64,000 bases of DNA from Mesorhabditis belari (lineage: Eukaryota; Nematoda; Chromadorea; Rhabditida; Rhabditidae), in assembly GCA_958450365.1 (NCBI GenBank), contig CAUEEP010000875.1:248001-312000 (forward strand), given 5' to 3'. Below the pieces are notes generated by a model. It was not told where the DNA came from, did not search any database, and saw nothing but the letters and a program-made list of their open reading frames with translations. This document shows, piece by piece, positions 34,001 through 45,700 of this stretch (position 1 is its first letter; each line of letters starts with the position of its first letter). Both the position numbers and the translations under genes were made by a program.

Positions 34001-35825
34001 TGGTAATCGTTCGAGTTCATGCGACAAGTCATAAATTCTAAATCAAGAACGTCGTCCACATTGAAGGCGCCCCATATCATCAGTGATCCTCCTCCGATGT
34101 TTCGACGTCCACAAAGCATTGGATCCTTTCTAAAATCGTGCCAATAGTGCTTGTTGACGTCTGGACCATCCAAATTAACTTTTTTCTCATCGCTGAAGAT
34201 AGCCTACAAAGAAAAAATTAGTTAACAACTGAGGCAAAAAGTGTACTTTTTCCAATCGATGGTGATGTGATCCCAAGCCCAAGACGTCCTTTTTTTCTTT
34301 ATGCGCCGGCTTCATTTTTGGTGCTTTCTTCATGACTGCTCTTTTGATATAACGAATGTAACACTTGATGTCTAGAGACAGAGTGCTTTTGTGGATGGGA
34401 GCTCCAATTTGTATCTTGACGTCCTGTAGCGACATCACCGAATTCGACAACAGACGTCCAATATCCGTCCAATATGCCTTTTAGCGTGAACCGTGAGCTT
34501 CGATGACGTCCGGGAGACTTCTTCTTGCCATACTTGAAAGGGTCCTTCAAGAAAATTGCGACAACTTGGTGCGAGCGCTTCATTTTCTTTGGGACCTTCC
34601 GATTCGACAACTTTCTTCCTCTCAAAATCGCAATTTTCATCTGTTCGCTCCGCGAAAGTGATTTTCCACGCCCCATCTTCCTAAAAAATAAAAATTAGCA
34701 AAAAGCAAGCAAAAAACAACAGCAAAAACACAAAAACAGCAGATAGAAAATTAAAAAGAAACGTAGTGGTCTTATCATTTTGCAACAGGTGCAAAATCAA
34801 GAAATGCTTGAAAAAACGCTTTTAAAGTGGCTTTTAAAGTAAATGATTTTGTAAATCGTAAACGGTATTTGTGCGTACTTTTAATTATAGAATTTGACCT
34901 TAAGCCTTGTTTTGCATTTTTAGTTATTTAAAATCAAAAATCGCAAAAATCGAGGGTGGTCCTATCATTTTGCAACACACTGTATAGGGTGCGCATTAAT
35001 TATGGGCCTTTAAATAGGGATTTAAGAGACTCTCAGCTAGAAATGTGTATTAACAAACACAAGCTTTTTTGACAAAGCAGCATTTTCCTTCAACTTTTGA
35101 CAGGAAAAATCATTAGGTTGCTGCACAATATGAGCATATTATTTATCGTTAAATATTTTTCAAAAGCCACGAATGTGGCAGGCGTGTGGGTACCCGCCAC
35201 CAAGTTGATCCCAGGCTTGGATTGTTGTTGTTGCTAGGATTGTTGCTAAGAAAAGCCCAAAACATTCAAGTTTATTGTTGCTAAGAAACTTAAACCTCCA
35301 AAAATAGATTATTGAAATTATAGTCTTTGATATGGAATTAACAAGAAAGCCCAAAACATTCAAGTTTACCAACTGTGAACGCCTAAGGAATCAAAGCGAA
35401 ACCTCCATAAAACACTTTCTTCTGGCTGTCTTGCACAAGAATTGCCATTGCGCGGAAGCGAGAGATGCTATTAATAAAACTTTTTGTGAAATAGACTTTA
35501 ACTAGTTTAACAATATATATCTGTAAAAGATTGAAAATTTAAAACAATGACTATAGGAATTTTTCTTGCTGCCTATTAAGCGGCCGATAATTAATGCGTA
35601 CCCTTTAGTATAAAGTACGGTAATACAAGAACTTTTTGAATACAAGAAATACTGTGACAGTTTGTATTGAATTTCTTGTCGATTAAAAAGTTATGAAATT
35701 AAGTTGGCAAATGTCAGTAGCAAAAAAAAGATAATTAAGACATACGGTCGCATATGTTCGTAAACGTCGACAAAGCTATGACCTCCTTTACCAATTCTTC
35801 GCCCACGCTCCATTCGTGTAACCAT
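28028..35825 (-). CDS. Protein kinase with long novel C-terminal region, left-arm copy
   Basis: Mirror of the right-arm gene at 39799-46030. Exons, 5' to 3': 35746-35825, 32691-32884, 32530-32653, 32342-32492, 32239-32300, 29956-30072, 29809-29881 and 28028-29752. Kinase motifs are IGKGGHSFV, WILK (ATP lysine), HRDLKPEN, ADFGC and PIYMSPEML, then an uninterrupted 574-residue last exon product. Intron 5 holds a 1.6 kb Tc1-like element absent from the other copy; intron 1 holds two MITEs and a dead Tc3-like element. It differs from the right copy mainly within 28650-28800, and ends FSIV rather than FSRV. Start chosen at the ATG before VTRMERGRRIG. Both copies look translatable; this one may be affected by its larger intron. 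Confidence 0.78.
30353..31955. mobile_element. Tc1-like transposon in kinase intron 5, left arm only
   Basis: Inverted repeats of about 215 bp starting CAGTGGCGGACATAAACTTA, flanked by TA. The corresponding right-arm site (near 43666) reads straight through 'ccgaatatatattt' with a single TA and no footprint. Confidence 0.92.
30638..31650 (-). pseudogene. Tc1-family transposase with one frameshift
   Basis: Starts MGKKKQISLEKREDVLRLHR. The paired-like helix-turn-helix region includes QKEIGSVLGIDRTTVNKIL. Catalytic residues are all present: VLFSDESKFN, YQQDNDPKHKA and SPDLNPIEHLW, with 34 residues between second Asp and Glu (D,D34E). The frame changes once near 30978-30985, between VYLDIL and LPSATRFMPP; the rest is open to FPTKY and stop. 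A single lesion plus long matched TIRs suggests recent activity, or that the frameshift is a sequencing error. Confidence 0.88.
32985..33382. mobile_element. MITE (ACAGGGTGCGCC family), left arm
   Basis: Ends 'acagggtgcgccaaaattac' and 'attctggcgcaccctgta'. Same family as 21983-22358 and shared with the right arm at 42242-42639, in kinase intron 1. Confidence 0.85.
33385..34982. mobile_element. Dead Tc3-like transposon, left-arm copy
   Basis: Inner end 'gtgtgttgcaaaatgatag' (minus strand) and outer end 'ctgataggaccacccctaa' bracket a degenerate transposase gene. Shared with the right arm at 40642-42239. Confidence 0.82.
33632..34676 (-). pseudogene. Tc3-like transposase pseudogene, left-arm copy
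   Basis: Begins MGRGKSLSRSEQMKIAILRG (Tc3-type DNA-binding start), continues through several frameshifts, and ends in the block LMIWGAF, IFQQDNASIH and NLWGILVRNIYA. The usual SPDLNPIENLWG reads SPGLNPMQNLWG, so the catalytic Glu is Gln; an in-frame TGA follows AWT. Identical lesions are seen in the right-arm copy. Confidence 0.85.
34983..35606. mobile_element. MITE with GGGTGCGCATTAATTATGG ends, left arm
   Basis: Ends 'agggtgcgcattaattatgg' and 'ataattaatgcgtaccct', about 620 bp. It abuts the Tc3-like element. Non-coding in practice. Shared with the right arm (40018-40641). Confidence 0.75.
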
Positions 35826-36397
35826 TTTTCTATGATATCAGTTTGGCAAACAAGTCTTTTCGCTCTTTTTCATAATTCCTTCTAAAAGCAACGAATGAAC
35901 CGATTGAACTACGGCTTATTTCGTTAAAAAGGCCAATTATTTTTCTGCAAAATGGCATTGAAATGGATTTAAAATGTCTTATGTAGGGAACTTTTTGAGA
36001 GCGTCAAGTCTGTAGTCAAAAATCGGCTTAATAATGCAGTTTAGACACTTTAGCTATAAGGGAAACCTATCTGCGTGTCAATAGATAAAAGATAGAGCAC
36101 AAAAAGTTTGGTATATAGCCAAATTTTCAGAAAACTTTATTCAGCCAATTTCTTCGTCGGGGTTTTTATAGATTTTTGCGGAAAACACGTGTTTTCACTC
36201 TTGAATTTGCTTTAAAGTGAACCGAAATTGACTTAAAAAGATGGGAAATTGAATAATAAACTCCTTTTATTTGGAGCAAGCCTTAGGTAAATGTATAAAC
36301 GTTTTTTTATTTATATGAAATGGTAAATGAATTTTTAATTTTTAAACGGAAGTATGAAAAAGAGCGAAAAGTTTTATTTTGATCAACCAAATAATTA

Positions 36398-36640
36398 CCG
36401 TAAATACTGTAATAGTACCCCACCGCCCTCGTACAGTCGCGTAGTCGCAAAAGTTTTTAGTATTTCATTTTTTTCAAAGCGCCCGTACTTTCAAAAAATA
36501 GCTGAAATTCAGGGCTATTTTTTGATACCTAAGCGCGCATTGTAGCATAAACCAGTGTCGAGGAAAACTCGTTCAAAGCTAGACTACGCAACACTCCGCA
36601 CCGTCATTATGGGGCTGGGGTACTATTACAGTATTTACGG
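36398..36640. mobile_element. Pogo-related MITE, left arm
   Basis: Ends CCGTAAATACTGTAATAGTA and its inverse, flanked by TA. The first 16 bases equal the TIR of the pogo element at 25338-27988. The right-arm copy (38962-39225) is about 21 bp longer. Confidence 0.85.
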
Positions 36641-37148
36641 TAAGTGATAATTAAGAGCAAAAAATGAGATTCTAAATAAATAAAACTAAAGTCTTATTTG
36701 CCGAAAACGAACAAAAAAGTGGAGAAGATTAGATTCTCGATGAAATTGCTTTTGCCTAATTTTTCTTATCTCACCGCTAGCTAGAAAAAACGAATGTTGA
36801 AAAAACGAATCAAATAGATAGATAAGTTATTGGGGATTTTGAATTGACAAAAAGAAATAAGATGGATAAGAGATCCGGATGAACTTTGATAGCTCGGAAA
36901 GTCAAATCGAGCCGGAAAGTGAATACCTCATCGTCTCAGCGATATCTCATCATCTGTTCAACATTTTCAGCTATTTTTTTTGCATTTTTTAGCCACGTTT
37001 GACTAGTTTGTATTGCTTTTCAATTGATATTTTCTGCTCTTATACTTTTTATTTAAGAGATGGAGAACCACAAGTAACACGTCTGCTCTACGATTGTCTG
37101 CTCTACGATTGTCTGCTCTACGATTGTTTGCTCTACGACTTCAAGCAG

Positions 37149-38542
37149 TCAACAAAAGGTATAAAGTTACAGATCAGAAACTGAAAAAGCTAACAATTCA
37201 ATTCCCAAATACCGAAAGGTGGGTAAAACATTTACTTCAATAATTGACTTTTGAGAAACCCAAAAGTCCTTTTTCTTGAAAAAGTGTTTGGTTTTTATTT
37301 TTTAAGCTTATCGTCATTCTTCCTTGAATCAATTAGAGCACTTCTTCTCTTTTTGTGTTATCAGGGACACCGCAAAAGGGGACTATTGGAAAATCCTCTT
37401 TCTGGAATGTGATCTGGAATACAATCTGAGAAATGAGCCAATAAAGCTAAAGCTGAAGAATTATATTCATTGAAACCTTTACTTTTTAAATTTAGCTTTG
37501 AAAAATAGAAACTGAAAGGCATGGGTTCGATCAAATAGATAGATAGTTATTGGGAATTTTGACCTGGAAGCCAAAATATAATCGCCATTGTTATCTATGA
37601 CACTTCTCCGTCTTTCCCTCAAAGTTCCTCAAGCTTTTCGTAGGTGAGTTTTGCGGTTTGAGGTCGGGCATTATTCTGGATGTATCTGAGAGTCGACGTT
37701 TCGATTCCTTGATTGTGCAGTGTTTGATCGACTCGTTCAAGTTATTCAACGTAGAATTCTTTGGTAACAATTTGGCCAGTTTTGAGAACCTCCAGATGCA
37801 CCAATCCCTTGGAATCCCATCAAACACAAACACACCAAACCAAATCCTCGCTTTCTTTCCGTGTTGCTCGGCTTTTCCGGCCACTCTTGGAGCTTCTCCT
37901 TCTCTCCTCTTGGAGCTTCTCTTTCTCTCCTCTTGGAGCTTCTCTTTCTCTCCTCTTGGAGCTTCTCTTTCTCTCCTCTTGGAGCTTCTCTTTCTCTCCT
38001 CTTGGAGCTTCTTCAACCACTGATTATCGTAATAGACCCACTTCTCATCTGAAGCAAAAATTGAATTCCAAAAGCCTTTCGATTTTGATTTACTAAGCAG
38101 GATTCCCGATAGCTGAACTCGTGTGGCAGATTCGCATCGCTGAGAAGATGAGGTACCCTCTTTCCGGCTCGATTTGACTTTTCGAGTTTGTGTAGATTGT
38201 GTAGATGACGGGTAATTGTTGTAGAATCAATATAACAAGCTCATGACCAGTCAAACGTGGATCTTCTTCAATTTTTTTTTGGCATAAATTGTCGTCATCA
38301 ATGGTGAGAGGACGGTGGCCATGTTTTTCGTCATGTAGATCCTCGTTCCCGTCGCGGAACCTTTTAAACCATCGGTCGCATTGACTTTCAGATATTATGT
38401 CTGGTCCAAAGGCAGAAGCAAGCGTTCTATCGCATTCGACAGCGTTCTTTCCCCTGCTTGAAATCGTAGAGCAAACAATCGTAGAGCAGACAATCGTAGA
38501 GCAGACAATCGTAGAGCAGACGTGTTACTTGTGGTTCTCCAT
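37149..38542 (-). pseudogene. Mariner transposase pseudogene forming the palindrome spacer
   Basis: On the minus strand an ATG at 38542 starts MENHK and a stop, then mariner-like sequence continues: 'gaaagtcaatgcgaccgatgg' (QCDRWF), 'gcttcagatgagaagtggg' (ASDEKW, first Asp region) and, near 37650, 'aataatgcccgacctcaaac' (the HDNARPQ region altered to NNARPQ). Its first 90 bp also lie in the left arm (37058-37148), so the inner breakpoint of the duplication is inside this gene. A 24-bp tandem repeat sits in its middle. Confidence 0.78.
37888..38016. repeat. Tandem repeat, 24-bp unit (GGAGCTTCTCTTTCTCTCCT)
   Basis: Five copies of 'cttggagcttctctttctct' inside the spacer mariner relic. Confidence 0.92.
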
Positions 38543-38961
38543 CTCTAAAATAAAAAGTATAAGAGCAGAAAATATCAATTGAAAAGCAATACAAACTAGT
38601 CAAACGTGGCTAAAAAATGCAAAAAAAATAGCTGAAAATGTTGAACAGATGATGAGATATCGCTGAGACGATGAGGTATTCACTTTCCGGCTCGATTTGA
38701 CTTTCCGAGCTATCAAAGTTCATCCGGATCTCTTATCCATCTTATTTCTTTTTGTCAATTCAAAATCCCCAATAACTTATCTATCTATTTGATTCGTTTT
38801 TTCAACATTCGTTTTTTCTAGCTAGCGGTGAGATAAGAAAAATTAGGCAAAAGCAATTTCATCGAGAATCTAATCTTCTCCACTTTTTTGTTCGTTTTCG
38901 GCAAATAAGACTTTAGTTTTACTTATTTAGAATCTCATTTTTTGCTCTTAATTATCACTTA

Positions 38962-39225
38962 CCGTAAATACTGTAATAGTACCCCACCCCCATAATGAAG
39001 GCGCGGAGCGTTGCGTAGTCTAGCTTTGAACGAGGCTTTCTCGACACTGGTTTATGCTACAATGCGCGCTTAGGTATCAAAAAATAGCCCTGAATTTCAG
39101 CTATTTTTTGATACCAAAGACGCATTTTTTGAAAGTATGGGCGCTTTGAAAAAAATGAAATACTAAAAACTTTTGCGACTACGCGACTGTACGAGGGCGG
39201 TGGGGTACTATTACAGTATTTACGG
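38962..39225. mobile_element. Pogo-related MITE, right arm
   Basis: Counterpart of 36398-36640 with an extra segment containing 'gataccaaagacgcatttt'. Sits about 600 bp upstream of the right kinase start. Confidence 0.85.
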
Positions 39226-39798
39226 TAATTATTTGGTTGATCAAAATAAAACTTTTCGCTCTTTTTCATACTTCCGTTTAAAAATCAAAAATTCATTTAC
39301 CATTTCATATAAATAAAAAAACGTTTATACATTTACCTAAGGCTTGCTCCAAATAAAAAGAGTTTATTACGCAATTTCCCATCTTTTTAAGCCAATTTCG
39401 GTTCACTTTAAAGCGAATTCGTGAGTGAAAACACGTGTTTTCCGCAAAAATCTATAAAAACCTCGACGAAGAAATTGGCTGAATGAATTTCTCTGAAAAT
39501 TCGGCTATATACCAAACTTTTTGGTGCTCTATCTTTTATCTATTGACACGAAAATAGGTTCCCCATATAGCTAAAGTGTCTAAACTGCATTATTAAGCCG
39601 ATTTTTAACTACAGACTTGACGATCTCAAAAAGTTCCATACATAAGACACTTTAAATCCATTTCAATGTCATTTCGCAGAAAAATAATTGGCCTTTTTAA
39701 CGAAATAAGCCGTAGTTCAATCGGTTCATTCGTTGCTTTTAGAAGGAATTATGAAAAAGAGCGAAAAGACTTGTTTGCCAAACTGATATCATAGAAAA

Positions 39799-42700
39799 AT
39801 GGTTACACGAATGGAGCGTGGGCGAAGAATTGGTAAAGGAGGTCATAGCTTTGTCGACGTTTACGAACATATGCGACCGTATGTCTTAATTATCTTTTTT
39901 TTGCTACTGACATTTGCCAACTTAATTTCATAACTTTTTAATCGACAAGAAATTCAATACAAACTGTCACAGTATTTCTTGTATTCAAAAAGTTCTTGTA
40001 TTACCGTACTTTATACTAAAGGGTACGCATTAATTATCGGCCGCTTAATAGGCAGCAAGAAAAATTCCTATAGTCATTGTTTTAAATTTTCAATCTTTTA
40101 CAGATATATATTGTTAAACTAGTTAAAGTCTATTTCACAAAAAGTTTTATTAATAGCATCTCTCGCTTCCGCGCAATGGCAATTCTTGTGCAAGACAGCC
40201 AGAAGAAAGTGTTTTATGGAGGTTTCGCTTTGATTCCTTAGGCGTTCACAGTTGGTAAACTTGAATGTTTTGGGCTTTCTTGTTAATTCCATATCAAAGA
40301 CTATAATTTCAATAATCTATTTTTGGAGGTTTAAGTTTCTTAGCAACAATAAACTTGAATGTTTTGGGCTTTTCTTAGCAACAATCCTAGCAACAACAAC
40401 AATCCAAGCCTGGGATCAACTTGGTGGCGGGTACCCACACGCCTGCCACATTCGTGGCTTTTGAAAAATATTTAACGATAAATAATATGCTCATATTGTG
40501 CAGCAACCTAATGATTTTTCCTGTCAAAAGTTGAAGGAAAATGCTGCTTTGTCAAAAAAGCTTGTGTTTGTTAATACACATTTCTAGCTGAGAGTCTCTT
40601 AAATCCCTATTTAAAGGCCCATAATTAATGCGCACCCTATACAGTGTGTTGCAAAATGATAGGACCACCCTCGATTTTTGCGATTTTTGATTTTAAATAA
40701 CTAAAAATGCAAAACAAGGCTTAAGGTCAAATTCTATAATTAAAAGTACGCACAAATACCGTTTACGATTTACAAAATCATTTACTTTAAAAGCCACTTT
40801 AAAAGCGTTTTTTCAAGCATTTCTTGATTTTGCACCTGTTGCAAAATGATAAGACCACTACGTTTCTTTTTTAATTTTCTATCTGCTGTTTTTGTGTTTT
40901 TGCTGTTGTTTTTTGCTTGCTTTTTGCTAATTTTTATTTTTTAGGAAGATGGGGCGTGGAAAATCACTTTCGCGGAGCGAACAGATGAAAATTGCGATTT
41001 TGAGAGGAAGAAAGTTGTCGAATCGGAAGGTCCCAAAGAAAATGAAGCGCTCGCACCAAGTTGTCGCAATTTTCTTGAAGGACCCTTTCAAGTATGGCAA
41101 GAAGAAGTCTCCCGGACGTCATCGAAGCTCACGGTTCACGCTAAAAGGCATATTGGACGGATATTGGACGTCTGTTGTCGAATTCGGTGATGTCGCTACA
41201 GGACGTCAAGATACAAATTGGAGCTCCCATCCACAAAAAGCACTCTGTCTCTAGACATCAAGTGTTACATTCGTTATATCAAAAGAGCAGTCATGAAGAA
41301 AGCACCAAAAATGAAGCCGGCGCATAAAGAAAAAAGGACGTCTTGGGCTTGGGATCACATCACCATCGATTGGAAAAAGTACACTTTTTGCCTCAGTTGT
41401 TAACTAATTTTTTCTTTGTAGGCTATCTTCAGCGATGAGAAAAAGTTAATTTGGATGGTCCAGACGTCAACAAGCACTATTGGCACGATTTTAGAAAGGA
41501 TCCAATGCTTTGTGGACGTCGAAACATCGGAGGAGGATCACTGATGATATGGGGCGCCTTCAATGTGGACGACGTTCTTGATTTAGAATTTATGACTTGT
41601 CGCATGAACTCGAACGATTACCAGGACGTCCTTGCGGATCAACTACTTTCTTTCCTAGCACAAAACCGAGGGAAACACTATATTTTTCAACAGGATAATG
41701 CTTCAATTCATTTCAGTGAATCCCCTAAGGCTTTTCTGGAACGTCACAACATCGATTTTCGCGAATGGCTTGCCTGCTCACCGGGCTTAAACCCAATGCA
41801 AAACTTATGGGGCATCCTCGTGAGGAATATTTATGCTAATGGAAAGACTTATGACACGATTTCGCAACTCAAAAAAGCAATTTTGCAAGCTTGGACGTGA
41901 ATTCCAGCACAAACGCTTCAAAACTTGGTGAAATCGATGAGAAGTCGACTACTTGACGTCATCGAGAAAAAGGGAGCATCTATTGATTATTAATGAACTT
42001 TTCATTCGTTTTTCCTTTGTTTATTCTCAAATTTATTTTTATTTTTGATGTGGTCCTATCAGTTTGAAACAGGTGTTAAATAAAGGAATTGTTATAATTT
42101 TGTGCAATTTATTTAAATAACGTTAGAAACGGTATTTATGCCTACTTTTGTATGTATTTCTAGGATTTAAAAGCTTTTTCGCGTTTTTAAATTCCACAGC
42201 CAAAAAATGTAAAATTTAGGGGTGGTCCTATCAGACTTAGCCTACAGGGTGCGCCAGAATTACGGTTGCACCTTTTCAGCAGATCACCAAACGCCGAAAT
42301 CAATCCAAAAACTCTGTGTTATATAGAGAAGTGAAGCCTAAATTTTTGCCTACATTTCTGTACCAAAAGATCTTTGATTGGAGTTTTGCAGCCCATTTTT
42401 CAGACTCTCAAATAAGCCCAATCCGATCAGCCTCCAGCAGACTTCCATTTTTAGCTGTTTTTCTAACGGAAAGCTTGTATGTAGGAAGAATTTTTCTTTA
42501 GTATAAGCACATTTTTATTCACTTAAAAATGTTTTCCAACAAATTTACAACTTTAGAACAGCACGTACGAACATTGAATTGTTTGCGGCGTTTGGCAATC
42601 TGCTGAAAAGGTGTAACCGTAATTTTGGCGCACCCTGTAGTGGTAGTGATGATGTTGTATGATTTGGATCTCCTCCCGCTGTTGCGGTGACTAAGAATGT

Positions 42701-45700
42701 CTGTCGAAGCCTATATTGACTTTGTAGTCAAACATTTAGGAAGAGGGCCGGTAAATGGATCTTAAAAAGCAACGATTCAGCCGATGAAACATTCATAAAC
42801 GAGTTAGCAGCTTTGAAAAGGCTACGGCATCCAAATATCGTCGTTTTCTATGGGTTAGGTGAGGGGCAACACGATGGTGACTGGCACCATGTGATAACGA
42901 TGGAATATTGTGAAAGACTATCTCTACATTATGGTTGTTAATCTTTTTCATATTTAATATTTTGTTTTAGTTTGGAAAAACCCAACGATTCTCTACAATA
43001 TGAAAACAGTTTATTGTTGGGCCGAGCAACTGTTTTCGACATTGGACTATCTCAAAACGGAGAATATCGTTCATCGCGATTTGAAGCCAGAAAAGTGGAC
43101 AGCTATTTGAGTAGATTCATTGATTTTTCAGTGTCCTGGTCACAAACGATTTTACGTTAAAAGTGGCTGATTTTGGATGTGTTCGAGATTTGAATAGAGG
43201 GACACTGCCAACACTTGGTGTCGGCACTCCAATTTACATGAGCCCCGAAATGCTTAGTGGCGTTGGTGGAATGAACGCTCAAGTACAGCTTTTTTGGTTT
43301 TCAGCTGCGACTTTTATTTTCAGTTAACATGCAAGAGTGATCTCTATCAAGTCGGTTTGATTCTTTGGGAAGTCGTCGAAAGAAGGTGAGCCTCAAGATA
43401 GTCACAGATTGTTGAAAATGTTTTTCTCGCGTTTCGCTCAACATTAAAAACAAATTCTGAATTCTTAGCAGTTGTTAGAAGTTGTTAGAAGTTTTCTTTG
43501 CCCAACTGATGTTATCGGACTTTCGGGTTACTGATTCCTAACTACAATGACCGTAAATCCTCTAGTATTAAGTTGTAAACTAAACAGGGAAGGTGAGCTG
43601 GCTGAGCCGGCCAAATCCTATGCGACCTCTACCATTCAACGCAGAATTTCATGCTGATTCCGAATATATATTTCTTTTTTGCTAAATGACAATCTGTCAG
43701 AAATTTTAAGCGTCGAAATTTTTGTCAGGACTCTGAGAATATGGGTCCTAGTGGAAAATATGGTCCTTTGGGTCTTAGTGGTCTCCTTGTGGGACCAATT
43801 CGATGCAGCCCTGGTCAAATCGTACGGCGTTCTTTTCAAGAGCCTTCTTTTCCAGCCTTCTTTTCTTTTTCATTTCTTTTCCAGAATAGATCGGCATTTA
43901 GAGGAGTTACGGTAGGAATTTGAGTTACTTCTAAAAGTTCAACATTATTTATGAAACAAAACAAACAACAAAACAAATTTTCAGAAAAGTCTTTCCCAAC
44001 TATCCTTTGAATCCGTTTCAACTTGCTGGCCTTTTACTCAAGGGAGAATTAAGGCTGAAAGAACCCGAATGTGAGGACATTTTAAAATCCATGATCACAA
44101 GGTTTGCTATGAGCATAATGATGCAAGTGAACTGCAAGTGCAACTTCGAAAGAGAATTTTCATCATTTTCCTTTCAGATGCACGGAGATCAATTCCGATG
44201 CTAGACCAGCTATCGATGTAATTTATTCGGAAGTTATCACTTTAAACAGAGTGAGTCATTTGAATTTCATTGCATTAAACAAGCTTCTTCATTCAAAGCT
44301 TTTAGAACTATACCAGTTACCAATTTGAGCCAACAATTGACGAAACGGAGAAAATATTACGAAAACCATTGGGCTTCGATGGGCAAATTCAAGAGCTAAG
44401 TCCGCCCGTCTTTGATCAACCTTTTGCTGAAGATGAGTCTGATCCTCCCACCAGCACACCCACAAGCACTTCTGTGAATTCTAGCCCTGGAATACATGTG
44501 ACGAGACGCTCAGAAACACCCGAGCCGCCATCAGAGCCACCAGAGCCACCAGTCCGTGTACGAGCAAAGCCAACCGTGCGTACATTATTAGTAAATCCAA
44601 GCTCGCAACATCCACCCGATCCTGAGCCAGAACCAATCCTTGTCCAAACAAAACCACCCGAAGGCGGTGTCAAGGCACTGATTCGACGGTTTGTTCAACC
44701 GATCATGCCTCAGCCTCCAAACCACAAGACCAAAATCCAACAAGAAAACCCGCAGTCTTCCAAGCTTTCGTCAAAATTGATCCTAGAAGAAAAAGAAGTA
44801 CAGTTGACTTCTCTGCAACTTGCACAAGAAGATCTTGTTTCGTGTCTAGTGGATAACGGTATGGATCTTTTGATTAAACATATCGAATCGACACAAGTTG
44901 CCCAAAAACCGGTTGAGTATTTGAAAGAAAGGCAAAGCGAAATCGAGCAATTCTTTAACAACTACACATTCTCTTTGGACACTGACCCACTGGAGACATT
45001 CCCAACTTTTGATGAGCTTCACTACAAGGGTCTATTGGACTTTTTCAGTAAATTTGACAGTGACTCAAAGAAAGCGTTGCTTGAGGTGTGTTCACTTTGG
45101 TTTAAAGTGCTTACTGGGGACGTGCGAGCTTTCAATGACGCCTTTACAAGAGCCTTTTACTGTTTCGAAAGCGAGTTGATCGATGAGTATTTTGTGGTCA
45201 AAGAACTCCTCGAAACACAACGGGATAGTTGGATTCGAAAGAAGGAGATCATTTTAAGCGAGTACAACTGGGCAAACTGCTGGACCATATGGCTTTTCTC
45301 GAAAAAGCAAATGGCATTTGTGAGTGAAAACCTCGATACTACGCTATACTATCAGTCAGTGTGCACCTGGAAGAACGATAACCTCATCTACAAGCAAGCT
45401 GATCAAATGATGTGTAAACTTTCAAATATTACAAAAGAAAAATGGTCTTTAGAGAGATTCCTCAAAAAGGTGAACTCAGAGATCGCAGAATACAAAAAGA
45501 TACACTTCCCAAAAGAATGGGTAAACTCTGTGGCTAAATTTATTCCCGACAATCAACCCTACCTTTTCTTATACGATTTCCCGCCAGTGTGGAGTCATAA
45601 ATGTTCTAAAGCAAAGCACGAAGAATATCAACTAGCTCATCAGCTATTCAAAGAGGCGTTTTCTTATTTCCAGAATCGTTATAAGTTATTCCACGTTGAA

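Larger units (their letters stand above)
23207..37148 (+). repeat. Left arm of large inverted repeat (palindrome)
   Basis: Matches the reverse complement of 38454-48205 once arm-specific insertions are removed. Matching landmarks: 23230-23430 with 47980-48190, 25180-25240 with 46676-46740, kinase C-terminal exon 28028-29752 with 44306-46030, the Tc3-like element, MITEs, and the inner end 'tctacgacttcaagcag' with 'ctgcttgaaatcgtaga'. In the inner part matched coordinates sum to about 75624. Confidence 0.93.
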
